NCBI GenBank assembly: GCA_036381235.1
Contig: DASVDE010000007.1
Location: 1 to 44,796, forward strand
Direction of reading: 5' to 3'
Origin: DASVDE01 sp036381235
Lineage (GTDB): Bacteria; Actinomycetota; Thermoleophilia; Solirubrobacterales; 70-9
DNA length: 44,796 nt
In this document: piece after piece, positions 31,202-38,609 of the stretch
Position numbering within the stretch: the stretch's first letter is position 1
Layout of the letters: each line of letters starts with the position of its first letter
Program-made: the position numbers and the translations under genes
The notes under the pieces: model-generated
Told to the model about the DNA's origin: nothing
Databases searched by the model: none
The model's input: only the letters and a program-made list of their open reading frames with translations

Positions 31202-32149
31202 ATGAGCACCTGCGTAGTCACCGGCGGCGCCGGATTCCTCGGATCTCATCTCTGCGAGCACCTGCTCGGCAAGGGTCACCGGGTGATCTGCATCGACAAC
31301 CTGGAAACGGGGTCGCTGGAGAACATCACGCACATCCGCGACGGGGGGTTCGACTTTCGAAACATCGACATCACCTCGCATGTCGACATTCCCGAGGATG
31401 TCGACTTCATCTACCACCTCGCTTCGCCCGCCAGCCCGATCGACTACCTGCGCCTTCCCCTGCACACGCTCAAGGTCGGCTCGCATGGCACCCATCACAT
31501 GCTCGGCGTCGCCAAGTTCAAGCGTGCCCGGTTCCTGCTCGCCTCCACCAGCGAGGTCTACGGCGATCCCCAGGTCCATCCACAGAAGGAGGATTACTGG
31601 GGCCACGTCAACCCAATCGGCCCCCGTGGTGTCTACGACGAGGCAAAGCGTTACGCCGAAGCGATGACGATGGCCTACCACCGCCAGCAGGGTGTGGACA
31701 CCTCGATCGTCCGTATCTTCAACACGTATGGCCCTCGGATGAGGCCCCACGACGGGCGGGCTATTCCCACCTTCCTGCGCCAGGCGCTCGGGGACCGGTC
31801 TCTGACGGTGTTCGGCGACGGCAGCCAAACGCGCAGCTTCTGTTACGTCGACGACCTGATTCGCGGGATTGTCGCTCTCGCCGAGTCCGACGTGCATCTG
31901 CCGGTCAACGTCGGCAACCCGAACGAGTTCACCCTGCTGGAGCTGGCCAAGACGGTGATCGACGTGACCGAGTCCCGTTCGGAGATCATCTACGAGCCAC
32001 TGCCCACCGATGATCCGCAGCAGCGCCAGCCCGACATCACACGTGCCCGCGACCTTCTCGACTGGGAGCCTCAGGTGGAGCTGAATGAGGGGTTGCGCCG
32101 TACGATCGAACAGGCGGGCATAGAGCGCCTCGCCGGCGCCTCGGACTAG
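31202..32149 (+). CDS. UDP-glucuronate decarboxylase-like NAD-dependent sugar epimerase
   Basis: 315 residues, extended SDR. GGAGFLGSH (8-16) binds NAD. IYHLASPASPIDY, LASTSEVYGDP, Y145-x3-K149 in GVYDEAKRYAEA and VRIFNTYGPRM follow. The HLASPASP and YDEAKR wording is the UXS (UDP-xylose synthase) form rather than GalE. It would turn UDP-glucuronate into UDP-xylose for envelope or exopolysaccharide sugars; dTDP-glucose dehydratase-like alternatives are less likely. It is alone on its strand between a divergent sigma-factor operon and a strong terminator. Confidence 0.85.
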   Translation: MSTCVVTGGAGFLGSHLCEHLLGKGHRVICIDNLETGSLENITHIRDGGFDFRNIDITSHVDIPEDVDFIYHLASPASPIDYLRLPLHTLKVGSHGTHHMLGVAKFKRARFLLASTSEVYGDPQVHPQKEDYWGHVNPIGPRGVYDEAKRYAEAMTMAYHRQQGVDTSIVRIFNTYGPRMRPHDGRAIPTFLRQALGDRSLTVFGDGSQTRSFCYVDDLIRGIVALAESDVHLPVNVGNPNEFTLLELAKTVIDVTESRSEIIYEPLPTDDPQQRQPDITRARDLLDWEPQVELNEGLRRTIEQAGIERLAGASD

Positions 32150-32158
32150 TCACCCGCA

Positions 32159-32192
32159 CGAAAAGGGGCGGCTCGATGGCCGCCCCTTTTCG
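32159..32192. terminator. Bidirectional intrinsic terminator
   Basis: CGAAAAGGGGCGGC (32159-32172) pairs perfectly with 32179-32192 across a 6-base loop. The stem carries A-runs on one side and T-runs on the other, so it can work for both converging genes (epimerase forward, secreted repeat protein reverse). Confidence 0.85.
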
Positions 32193-32212
32193 CGATGTGC
32201 TGTGCCTGCTTG

Positions 32213-33337
32213 TTACTGCGCTTGCGCGACGAAAGAGAACGTCCCGAACGGGTCGCCCGCGACGAAGTCGGTTCCGCCGGGGAACGTCGTGTTCAGGGTC
32301 GCCGCGGCTACGGCCTGGACGTTGGCCACCGCGCCGCTGACCGTGAACGTCCTCGTCGCCGGATCGATCACGACGGTTGCTCCCGTCATGACGATGTCGG
32401 CGATCGACGCACGACCCGCGTTGCCGGGTGTCGGCAGGATCGTCAGGTCGGTCAGCGCCACTTTGGTGCCGAGATCGATGCCGATGTTCGTCAACTGCAT
32501 CGTCGCTCCGGCTGTTTTTTCAATCTGCACGCCGCCGGACGTGTTCAGCGTCCCGCTCGAGAGGTCGGGCGCGACGGTGCCGCCACTGATCGGGAGGTTG
32601 AAGGACGTCACCGTCGGCTTGCTGGCCGGGGCGATCGCGGTGATCTGCGTGAAGGGGTTGATGCCCTTCGTCGCAAACTTGCCGAGAGTCCCGACGTTGC
32701 CCGCCAGGGTAGCGCTGTTTGTCGGCAGGATTGTCACTGTGCTGGGCTGCGTGGCGCTGTATGAGTTGCTCATCACGTTGCCGCCCTTGAACGGCTTCTC
32801 ATCTGCCAGCCCGAGTTTGCTGTTGATGCGCTTCGCCGCCTTTCCGGTCAGCTTCACCTGAGTCGACTTGACGTCGACGCCGAAGCCGTTGCGGAAGAAG
32901 GAGGCGGTGCCGGCGAGGAACCCGAACTTCATTTTCGCGCCGGCAACTTTCGCGAACACGGATTTACGCGTCGTGTCGATTTCCATCTCCGTCACCGGGA
33001 CGGCCCGTTTTCTGTGCTTGAACTTGAAGCCGCCACCGGTGTCGACGGTTCCTTGACCTGTGGTCGGATCCATGGAGCCGCCGCTGACGGGAAGGTCGAC
33101 GACCGACTTGTTCCTGACCGCGCCGGAACCCCACTTCTTGATGCTGACGTCATTGTTGCTCAGCTTCGTCTTGAAGCCTTTCTTCAGGTACAGGTTGGTT
33201 GTGCCGCTTGCGAGCGGATCGCTGGTCGCCGACGCCGTGGGGGCCAATACGAGCCCCACGAACATCGCGGCCAAGGCGACCGCCATCGGTACAAGCCCGA
33301 GTCGGCTGCGCTCCTTAGCTTCGGTTACTGCGTTCAC
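32213..33337 (-). CDS. Secreted two-repeat protein, HtaA-like
   Basis: 374 residues from the GTG at 33337, which has GGAGGTGAG just upstream; the longer frame starts in a leader region. A signal peptide (RSRLGLVPMAVALAAMFVGL to SATS) leads into a beta-rich, Gly/Thr/Ser-rich mature chain. Two similar blocks lie about 166 residues apart, marked by LPVSGGSMDPTTGQGTVDTGG (about 82) and LPISGGTVAPDLSSGTL (about 248), each followed by charged strand pairs. The pattern recalls HtaA heme-binding repeats, but the key motifs are not clear, so heme binding is only a possibility. Base composition is lower in G+C than the neighbours. Confidence 0.7.
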   Translation of the reverse strand: MNAVTEAKERSRLGLVPMAVALAAMFVGLVLAPTASATSDPLASGTTNLYLKKGFKTKLSNNDVSIKKWGSGAVRNKSVVDLPVSGGSMDPTTGQGTVDTGGGFKFKHRKRAVPVTEMEIDTTRKSVFAKVAGAKMKFGFLAGTASFFRNGFGVDVKSTQVKLTGKAAKRINSKLGLADEKPFKGGNVMSNSYSATQPSTVTILPTNSATLAGNVGTLGKFATKGINPFTQITAIAPASKPTVTSFNLPISGGTVAPDLSSGTLNTSGGVQIEKTAGATMQLTNIGIDLGTKVALTDLTILPTPGNAGRASIADIVMTGATVVIDPATRTFTVSGAVANVQAVAAATLNTTFPGGTDFVAGDPFGTFSFVAQAQ

Positions 33338-33449
33338 GTAGCTCACCTCCGTCGGTTTTTTAAGACCGACGCCTCCGAACCGAAGTGGCTCCGCTTTTTG
33401 TGGGCCGGCTTTCCACCGTTTCCCCTGTAGCGAACGGCAACCGAACCCT
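33338..33449 (-). promoter_or_regulatory. Structured 5' leader of the HtaA-like gene
   Basis: About 112 bases separate the predicted start of transcription from the GTG, unlike the leaderless neighbours. The leader has purine-rich single-strand-like segments (GGGGAAACGG, GGAAAGCC, CACAAAAAGCGGAGCC). A hairpin GTCGGT-CTTAAAAA-ACCGAC (33370-33351) directly touches the ribosome site GGAGGTGAG. The stretch CACTTC (33385-33380) can pair with GAGGTG of the ribosome site. A translation-controlling leader or riboswitch is likely; I cannot assign a known class. Confidence 0.4.
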
Positions 33450-33455
33450 TTGCTC

Positions 33456-33484
33456 ATGGTAGCCGAGCGAATATGCCGTGTCAT
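33456..33484 (-). promoter_or_regulatory. Promoter of the HtaA-like gene
   Basis: On the reverse strand ATGACA (33484-33479, five of six matches to the -35 consensus) and TACCAT (33461-33456) are separated by 17 bases. Transcription should begin near 33449. Confidence 0.5.
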
Positions 33485-33590
33485 GTGGGTTTCCCCGGAT
33501 AGCATTTGCGGCTTGTCCGCCTCTGGCTGCCTGTCCTAAACCGCCGATCGAGGCGGAAGTAGCGGTCCGCCGGCCGATGACGGCTCGCAA

Positions 33591-33596
33591 TATCCT
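33591..33596 (+). promoter_or_regulatory. -10 hexamer TATCCT of the mutase gene
   Basis: TATCCT ends six bases before ATG 33603; there is no ribosome site. The gap to the divergent HtaA-like gene holds that gene's leader, both promoters and nothing else recognised. Confidence 0.45.
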
Positions 33597-33602
33597 CTCC
33601 GT

Positions 33603-35228
33603 ATGCCCACTGAAGAGGTCCCCCGCACGATCGCCCCCGTCGTCGGCCCCGACGACGAGCGCGTATTCACCGATTCGGGGATCGAGATCGAGCGCCTCTA
33701 TGAAGAGAGCGATATCGCCCCGGGGCTGGAGGACCGCCTCGGCGAGCCAGGGTCGTACCCGTTCACCCGTGGCATCCACGAGGGGATGTACCGGGATCAC
33801 CTCTGGACGATGCGCCAGTACGCCGGCTTCGCCACCCCCGAGGACACCAACGAGCGCTACCGCTACCTGATCGAGCACGGGTCGACCGGCCTTTCGATGG
33901 CCTTCGACCTGCCGACCCAGCTCGGTCGTGACTCCGACGACCCGCTCTGCAACGGCGAGGTCGGCCGCACCGGCGTCCCGATCGACACGATCGAGGACAT
34001 GCGGATCTGTTTCGATCGGATCCCGCTGGACCAGGTCTCCACCTCGATGACGATCAACGCTCCGGCGGCGATCCTCCTTCTGCTCTACGAGCTGGTCGGC
34101 GAGGAGCAGGGGGTGCCTTCGGAGAAGCTGCGCGGCACGGTCCAGAACGACGTGCTCAAGGAGTACATGGCTCGCGGCAACTACATCTACCCGCCCGAGC
34201 CGACCATGCGGCTGACCACTGACATCTTCGAGTACTGCCGCGAGAACGTGCCGAAATGGAACACGATTTCGATCTCCGGCTACCACATCCGCGAGAAGGG
34301 CTGCTCGGCTGTGCAGGAGGTGGCCTTCACCCTCTCCAACGCGATCGCCTACGTCGAGGCGGCGCTGGAACGGGGGTTGAAGATCGACGAGTTCGCTCCC
34401 CGCCTCGCCTTCTTCTTCAACGGCCACAACAACGTCTTCCAGGAGATCGCCAAGTTCCGCGCGGTGCGGCGGATGTGGGCGAAGATCGTCAAGGAGCGGT
34501 TCGGAGCGGAGAACCCGAACTCGATGAAGATCCGCTTCCACACCCAGACCGGCGGGGTGACGCTGCAGGCACAGCAGCCGGAGGTCAACATCATCCGCGT
34601 CGCCCTGCAGGGCTTCGCCGCCGTCTGCGGCGGCACCCAGAGCCTGCACACCAACGGCTTCGACGAGGCGCTGGCGCTGCCGACGGAGCGCTCCGCCAGG
34701 ATCGCCCTGCGCACCCAGCAGGTTCTCGCCCACGAATCCGGCGCCGCCGACACCGTCGACCCCTTCGCCGGCTCCTACTTCGTCGAGTCGCTGACCGACG
34801 AGATCGAGGCCCGCTCCTGGGAGTTGATGGACAAGGTCGCCGAGCTGGGCGGCTCGGTCGAGGCGCTGGAGTTCATGCAGAAGGAGATCGAGGAGTCGGC
34901 GCTCAGCTACCACCAGCGCTACAAGGAAGGCCAGGACATCATCGTCGGCGTCAACAAATACGTCACTGACCTGGTGGACGACGTCGACATCCTCCGGGTC
35001 GATCCTGAGTCCGAGCAACGGCAGCTGGCCCGGCTGAAGGCCTTCAAGGAGAGCCGTGACCAGGCCGCGGTCGACGCCAAGCTGGATTCCCTGCGCGATG
35101 TCGCCCGCGGCGATGGCAATCTGCTGGTGCCGATCCGCGTCGCGCTTGCCGCCAGCGCCTCGATCGGCGAAGTCTGCGGCGCGATGCGCGACGTCTTCGG
35201 CGAGTACCGCGGCGGCGCCTTCTTCTAA
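33603..35228 (+). CDS. Methylmalonyl-CoA mutase-type large subunit (no B12 domain)
   Basis: 541 residues, the length of stand-alone acyl-CoA mutase catalytic chains. The (beta/alpha)8 barrel motifs are clear: QYAGFATPEDTNERYRYL (Y73), LSMAFDLPTQLGRDSDDP, STSMTINAPA, ARGNYIYPPEPTM (R191), SISGYHIREKG and RFHTQTGGVTLQAQQP. Tyr and Arg at these two positions are those of methylmalonyl-CoA mutase; isobutyryl-CoA mutase has Phe and Gln. The B12-binding small subunit is absent and must be encoded elsewhere. With the carboxylase beta chain at 38.6 kb it fits propionyl-CoA metabolism. Its stop is followed after 15 bases by the left palindrome of the nuclease cassette. Confidence 0.88.
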   Translation: MPTEEVPRTIAPVVGPDDERVFTDSGIEIERLYEESDIAPGLEDRLGEPGSYPFTRGIHEGMYRDHLWTMRQYAGFATPEDTNERYRYLIEHGSTGLSMAFDLPTQLGRDSDDPLCNGEVGRTGVPIDTIEDMRICFDRIPLDQVSTSMTINAPAAILLLLYELVGEEQGVPSEKLRGTVQNDVLKEYMARGNYIYPPEPTMRLTTDIFEYCRENVPKWNTISISGYHIREKGCSAVQEVAFTLSNAIAYVEAALERGLKIDEFAPRLAFFFNGHNNVFQEIAKFRAVRRMWAKIVKERFGAENPNSMKIRFHTQTGGVTLQAQQPEVNIIRVALQGFAAVCGGTQSLHTNGFDEALALPTERSARIALRTQQVLAHESGAADTVDPFAGSYFVESLTDEIEARSWELMDKVAELGGSVEALEFMQKEIEESALSYHQRYKEGQDIIVGVNKYVTDLVDDVDILRVDPESEQRQLARLKAFKESRDQAAVDAKLDSLRDVARGDGNLLVPIRVALAASASIGEVCGAMRDVFGEYRGGAFF

Positions 35229-35243
35229 CTCCAGCTCAAGGGC

Positions 35244-35287
35244 GCGGGGGACTTTGACCACAGCGGAGTGGGGTCAAAGTCCCCCGC
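35244..35287. repeat. Left terminal palindrome of the nuclease cassette
   Basis: GCGGGGGACTTTGACC (35244-35259) pairs perfectly with 35272-35287. The inner 35 bases (35247-35281) match the right end in inverted orientation at 32 positions. The nuclease stop codon (TGA on the reverse strand, 35276-35274) is inside the right arm. The 16-bp stem could also terminate the mutase transcript. Confidence 0.8.
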
Positions 35288-36197
35288 GGCGTTTCAGCAT
35301 CGTGGCGACTCGGCTCACCTCGGCGCGGACCAGGGCACGTTCGTACTTGATCTCGTAGTGGGTGAAGCGGAGGGGGGTCATTCCGGCTAGTGCGTGGGCG
35401 CGGTCGCGTTTGGCGTCTCGTGCCTGAGCGGAAGGCGTTCGGTGGTAACGCAGACCATCCGTCTCGACCACCAGGCGCAAGTCCGGCCAGTAGAAGTCGA
35501 CCCTGAAGCCGTTCACCATCTGCTGGGTAAGGGGAGGCGGGAGGCCGGCTGCGCCTGCAATCGGGCGAAAGAGGATCTCCAGGTCGGAGTCGGAGAGGCG
35601 GAAGGTGCGTTTGTCGAGCAGCTTGCGCAAGACACGCACGCCGGGCTCACCCGTGTATCGGTCGAGGGACGCGCGCAGCGTTTCGGGATCGATGAGGTTG
35701 CGCTTGTCGGCGTCGTTGACGGCACGCTCGACCCCAATCGGGTCGAGGTCGGTCGCTAAGTCGACCAGCGTGCGGGCGATGGCAGTAACGGGAATGTCTT
35801 TACGCGAAGAGATGTCCTCTTCCGCCAGGGTCTGTCGCCCCCGAACCCAAAGCCCCGGTCGCCGTATCTTGCCCCGGCGTCTCATGCTGACATCGATTTG
35901 GCCGCTGCGCTCGGCCCCGATCTCCCATAGAGCCGCGGCACTGCGGTGGCTCAGCACCGCTCCATCTCCACAGGTGAGGACAGCCGCCATCCAGCGCCGT
36001 TCTCGAGTCAGCCCCGGCCAGCCCACGGCATAGACCCCACGCGCCACGAGATGCAGGCGTCCCTGCTGGATGCGGTGGTCGATCGACCTGCGACCGAATC
36101 CAAGCGCAAGAAGCTGCCGCCGCGTGACGATCCCATGCTGCCTACCTGCCAATTCCCACGCCTGCGCGCTCCGCGTAGTCGACTTTGACCCCACCAT
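35274..36197 (-). CDS. AbiEi-like wHTH + DUF559 (Vsr-type) endonuclease-like protein
   Basis: 307 residues. The N-terminal domain (about 14-65; GIVTRRQLLALGFGRRSIDHRIQQGRLHLVARGVYAV, split here as read) is the AbiEi winged helix of type IV antitoxins. A middle region resembles the AbiEi core (VLSHRSAAALW). The C-terminal DUF559 domain (200-300) has E207, D234 in FRVDFYWPD, E245 and D247 in VVETDGLRYH, and D265-x-AH later: the Vsr/PD-(D/E)XK set of acidic residues with a conserved His. It may cut DNA. The ATG lies in the loop of the right palindrome and the stop in the left one. Confidence 0.8.
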   Translation of the reverse strand: MVGSKSTTRSAQAWELAGRQHGIVTRRQLLALGFGRRSIDHRIQQGRLHLVARGVYAVGWPGLTRERRWMAAVLTCGDGAVLSHRSAAALWEIGAERSGQIDVSMRRRGKIRRPGLWVRGRQTLAEEDISSRKDIPVTAIARTLVDLATDLDPIGVERAVNDADKRNLIDPETLRASLDRYTGEPGVRVLRKLLDKRTFRLSDSDLEILFRPIAGAAGLPPPLTQQMVNGFRVDFYWPDLRLVVETDGLRYHRTPSAQARDAKRDRAHALAGMTPLRFTHYEIKYERALVRAEVSRVATMLKRRGGL

Positions 36198-36215
36198 GCT
36201 GTGGTCAAAGTCCCC
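36181..36215. repeat. Right terminal palindrome of the nuclease cassette
   Basis: GACTTTGACC (36181-36190) pairs with GGTCAAAGTC (36203-36212), with an additional CCAC/GTGG inner pairing. In reverse it equals the left end except for three bases, which are the ATG start codon at 36197-36195 (GGA in the left end). Confidence 0.8.
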
Positions 36216-36300
36216 AGCACGCTGAACTCTCCCCCTGAACGGTCTCTCTCAGGTTGCTTCGGGGGGAGGAACCGAGCGGCGGCGGTGGAAATCCGCCCCC

Positions 36301-36510
36301 ATGATCGAGGCGTCGCGGACGTTGATGAAGTCCGAGCCGGAGCTGGCTGCACTTGTCGGCGAGCTGGACGGGCTCGAGGTGACGATGGCCGAGAAGGGCT
36401 TTGGGACGCGGGTAGCAGTCCGCGCGGCCGAGGACGCCGGCCTCTCCGAAGCCGATCTGGAGCGGGTCCTCGACCGCCTCGCCGAGCCTCAGCGCCAGCC
36501 GTTCAGCTGA
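36301..36510 (+). CDS. Hypothetical small protein
   Basis: 69 residues, MIEASRTLMKSEPELAALVGELDGLEVTMAEKGFGTRVAV and then a charged helix (EADLERVLDRLAEPQ). I recognise no family. Codon use is like the neighbours and the length is plausible for a small helical regulatory protein, but the upstream region has no clear -10 or ribosome site. The 3' end overlaps a converging gene by eight bases. The 103 bases before it, back to the cassette, hold a weak 7-bp inverted repeat (36229-36268) and nothing else I can name. Confidence 0.4.
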   Translation: MIEASRTLMKSEPELAALVGELDGLEVTMAEKGFGTRVAVRAAEDAGLSEADLERVLDRLAEPQRQPFS

Positions 36511-36919
36511 GCGTCGCCTGGGCGGTGAAGCTGGTCACGCCGCGCTCCAGGTGGCAGACGGAGCCGACGAGGACTCTGGCCACGACGCGTTCGGACTCGT
36601 CGGGGCCGATTAGGACGACCTCGCCGCCGAAGCGGCCCGTCGAGGGGGGCGCGATCTCCTCGGGGGCACTGAGCACGCTCGCTTCGCCGCCGACGTCGTA
36701 GAACCGCAGCTCCGCATGCGGCTGCGGGGAGAGGTTTCGAAGGATCGTCTGCAGCGAGTCGTCGTGGGGGATGACGTCGAGCCGGAAAAGACCGTCGGCG
36801 AGGAGCAGCATCGAGCGGGCGCCCTGCTCCACGTCGCGACCCGCCGAGATAACTGTGCGCGCCGCGATCCCCTCCGTCGCGGGGACCTCGGTCCTGATCT
36901 GTCCGAACGGCTCCTTCAT
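36503..36919 (-). CDS. Hypothetical protein coupled to prmA
   Basis: 138 residues from ATG 36919, which overlaps the prmA stop codon by four bases; the longer frame is antisense noise over prmA. The N-terminal half includes RTVISAGRDVEQGARSMLLLADGLFRLDVIP, and the C-terminal half is beta-rich (AELRFYDVGGEASVLS, GEVVLIGPDESERVVARVLVG). No domain was recognised. It has one Cys (VGSVCHLE). Coupling to prmA suggests a role linked with ribosome modification or simply shared expression. Confidence 0.6.
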   Translation of the reverse strand: MKEPFGQIRTEVPATEGIAARTVISAGRDVEQGARSMLLLADGLFRLDVIPHDDSLQTILRNLSPQPHAELRFYDVGGEASVLSAPEEIAPPSTGRFGGEVVLIGPDESERVVARVLVGSVCHLERGVTSFTAQATLS

Positions 36920-37716
36920 CGCATCACCAGCACCATCCACTCGTGGGCGCCCCGCTCCTCGACCACCCGCAGACCGTGCGCTCCCCAGGCTGACGCCACC
37001 CTCTCGCTGTCGGCCCGCTGAAAGCCCGACGCGATGACGAGTTTTGGCGCGTGGCCGAGGACGTGGGCAAGGGCCACCTGGACGTCGGGAGGGACGTTGG
37101 CGGCGATCGTGTCCGCCGGCGGGGGCGCCTCCGTCGTTACGTCGACCCTGCGCGCGTCGATCTCGACCTCGTTGCGCGCCGCGTTGTCGCGCGCGGCCGC
37201 GACGCTGACCGGGTTGACGTCGACCGCGACGACGGGCGAGAAGCCGAGCTTCGCGGCGGCGACCGAGAGCACACCCGAGCCGCAGCCGTAGTCGGCGAAG
37301 GAGCCGGACGGTTCCAGCTCGGCCAGCAGGGCAAGGCAGGCCTGGGTTGTCGGGTGCACTCCCGTGCCGAAGGCGGCGCTCTGTCTGAGGACGATCTCGG
37401 TGAGGTGCGGGTCCTCGCCGGGCGGCGCCCATTCCGGGCGAACCAGGAAGCGGTCGGCGATCGTCAGCGGCTCGTAGCGCTCGAGCCGGCGCTCGCGCCA
37501 GTCGTCGGAGACCTCGCGACCGCGCAGCTCGATCAGGCGAGGACCGGCGAGGCGGCGCAGCTCGTCCTCGTCGGGGGTTCCCGGCGTGGCGAGGACTCTC
37601 AGCTCGATCTCCCCGTCCACATGTCGCATGTGGGTCCCGCCGGGCAGCGCCGGCAGCACCGCGTCGAGGACGTCCTCGACGTCGGCGGCAGCGACCCGCA
37701 GGGTCAGCTCGAGCAA
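36916..37716 (-). CDS. prmA: Ribosomal protein L11 methyltransferase
   Basis: 266 residues. The PrmA-specific AFGTGVHPTTQ (115-125) is followed by the AdoMet site DYGCGSGVLSVAAAKLG (142-158), an acidic VVAVDVNPVSV strand end and TIAANVPPDVQVALA, corresponding to the family catalytic NI(L/V)-x(P) region with Pro after Val. The N-terminal 80 residues form the L11-binding domain. It trimethylates ribosomal protein L11. The start is TTG at 37716 with GAGGCG very close before it; a slightly later start cannot be excluded. Overlaps the next gene by four bases. Confidence 0.88.
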   Translation of the reverse strand: MLELTLRVAAADVEDVLDAVLPALPGGTHMRHVDGEIELRVLATPGTPDEDELRRLAGPRLIELRGREVSDDWRERRLERYEPLTIADRFLVRPEWAPPGEDPHLTEIVLRQSAAFGTGVHPTTQACLALLAELEPSGSFADYGCGSGVLSVAAAKLGFSPVVAVDVNPVSVAAARDNAARNEVEIDARRVDVTTEAPPPADTIAANVPPDVQVALAHVLGHAPKLVIASGFQRADSERVASAWGAHGLRVVEERGAHEWMVLVMR

Positions 37717-37729
37717 CGCCTCAGCGCTT

Positions 37730-38515
37730 CTACAGCCCGATCAGGATCTGGACGGTGTCCTGCATCGAGGGTGTTCCAGGTTTGGCGACGCTGCTGAAGC
37801 TGACCGTCGCGGAGGCTTTCAGCTCACCCCAGCTGAAGAACTGGATGCTCTCGGTCGAGTCGTTGGCGAAGCAGTCGATGTGCTCCCCGGGCTGGAGGCT
37901 TCCCGCCGGCACAGAACCTTGTGCAGTGGGGCACGAGCTGTGCCCCAGCTCCCCGCCGCTCGTGTTCGTGATCCGGATCGTCGGCCCCATCGCGTCGACC
38001 GTGAACATGCTCTGCACGTCGAGCAGCGGGGTCGGTGTCTGCGAATCCACCAGTTTCGACGCCGTGAAGACCGAGCCGTCGCCCATGATGGCATCGCCCA
38101 ATTTGATGTAGCTCGCGTCGGCCTCGGAATGTTTGATGTAGTCGGAGATCTCCGAGCGTTTGATGTAGTCGGTGCTCTCGCCTTTGATGAAGAGCTTGTC
38201 GATCTCGACTTTGGGGTAGTACCTGCCGAGTACGGCTTTCTTGAAGGCCCTCTGTGAGATCTCGACTTTCTGGAACTGCTTGTAGGACGGGACCTGGTGT
38301 TTCTTGAAATCCTTGAAGAGGAGCGACCCGTCGACGATGTTCTCGCCTTTGATCCCGTCGATTTTCAGGAAGGAGTCGAAGGCACTCGATTGAGCCGTCG
38401 GCGCAGGAGGGGGACCGGCCTGTGCCCACGCTGTCGCCCCCGCGATCGTCCCGGCCGCCACAAAGGCGACCGCAAGCCTCGCCGCAGCAACCCGCCGCTT
38501 GACGCTTTCAGCCAT
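37730..38515 (-). CDS. Secreted protein with repeated YIK-x-SE units
   Basis: 261 residues with ATG 38515 after GGGAGGGG. A signal peptide (RLAVAFVAAGTIAGATAWAQA) is followed by IKGENIVDGSLLFKDFKK, a short motif seen in many secreted proteins of this group. Residues about 109-143 hold a run of short repeats: LFIKGESTD, YIKRSEISD, YIKHSEADAS, YIKLGDAI. The last 100 residues form a beta-rich domain with two Cys (SSCPTAQ, IDCFAND) that could bridge. No family name is known to me. It might be a cell-surface or fibre protein. The start is divergent from the carboxylase gene. Confidence 0.68.
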   Translation of the reverse strand: MAESVKRRVAAARLAVAFVAAGTIAGATAWAQAGPPPAPTAQSSAFDSFLKIDGIKGENIVDGSLLFKDFKKHQVPSYKQFQKVEISQRAFKKAVLGRYYPKVEIDKLFIKGESTDYIKRSEISDYIKHSEADASYIKLGDAIMGDGSVFTASKLVDSQTPTPLLDVQSMFTVDAMGPTIRITNTSGGELGHSSCPTAQGSVPAGSLQPGEHIDCFANDSTESIQFFSWGELKASATVSFSSVAKPGTPSMQDTVQILIGL

Positions 38516-38609
38516 CGAACCCCTCCCGTCGTAGGCGCTTTTCCCGCATTGCAAAGCGCAGTCGATCGAACCTATCCGCCCCTGCCCTCCCCTGTCAAAC
38601 CGGCCGGAA

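Larger units (their letters stand above)
35247..36215 (-). mobile_element. Nuclease cassette bounded by 35-bp inverted palindromic ends
   Basis: A 969-bp unit made of one gene and two ends. Each end is itself a stem-loop of the form GACTTTGACCAC-loop-GTGGGGTCAAAGTC, and the two ends are inverted copies of each other with three differences. The gene starts in one end and stops in the other, so almost nothing lies outside it. No transposase of a known family is present. No target-site duplication is obvious in the flanks. Mobility is an inference from structure. Confidence 0.55.

Noticed and set aside
33338..33449. Class I c-di-GMP riboswitch in the HtaA-like leader
   Set aside because: ACAGGGGAAAC looks like the class I opening, but the GACGCAAAGCC partner and closing helix could not be matched. 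Left as an unassigned structured leader.
33360..35261. 633-codon reverse-strand frame over the mutase gene
   Set aside because: Antisense to a clear mutase; no recognised domain or start signal.
35230..36235. Target-site duplication around the nuclease cassette
   Set aside because: Flanks compared by eye for 3-10 base direct repeats; none convincing.
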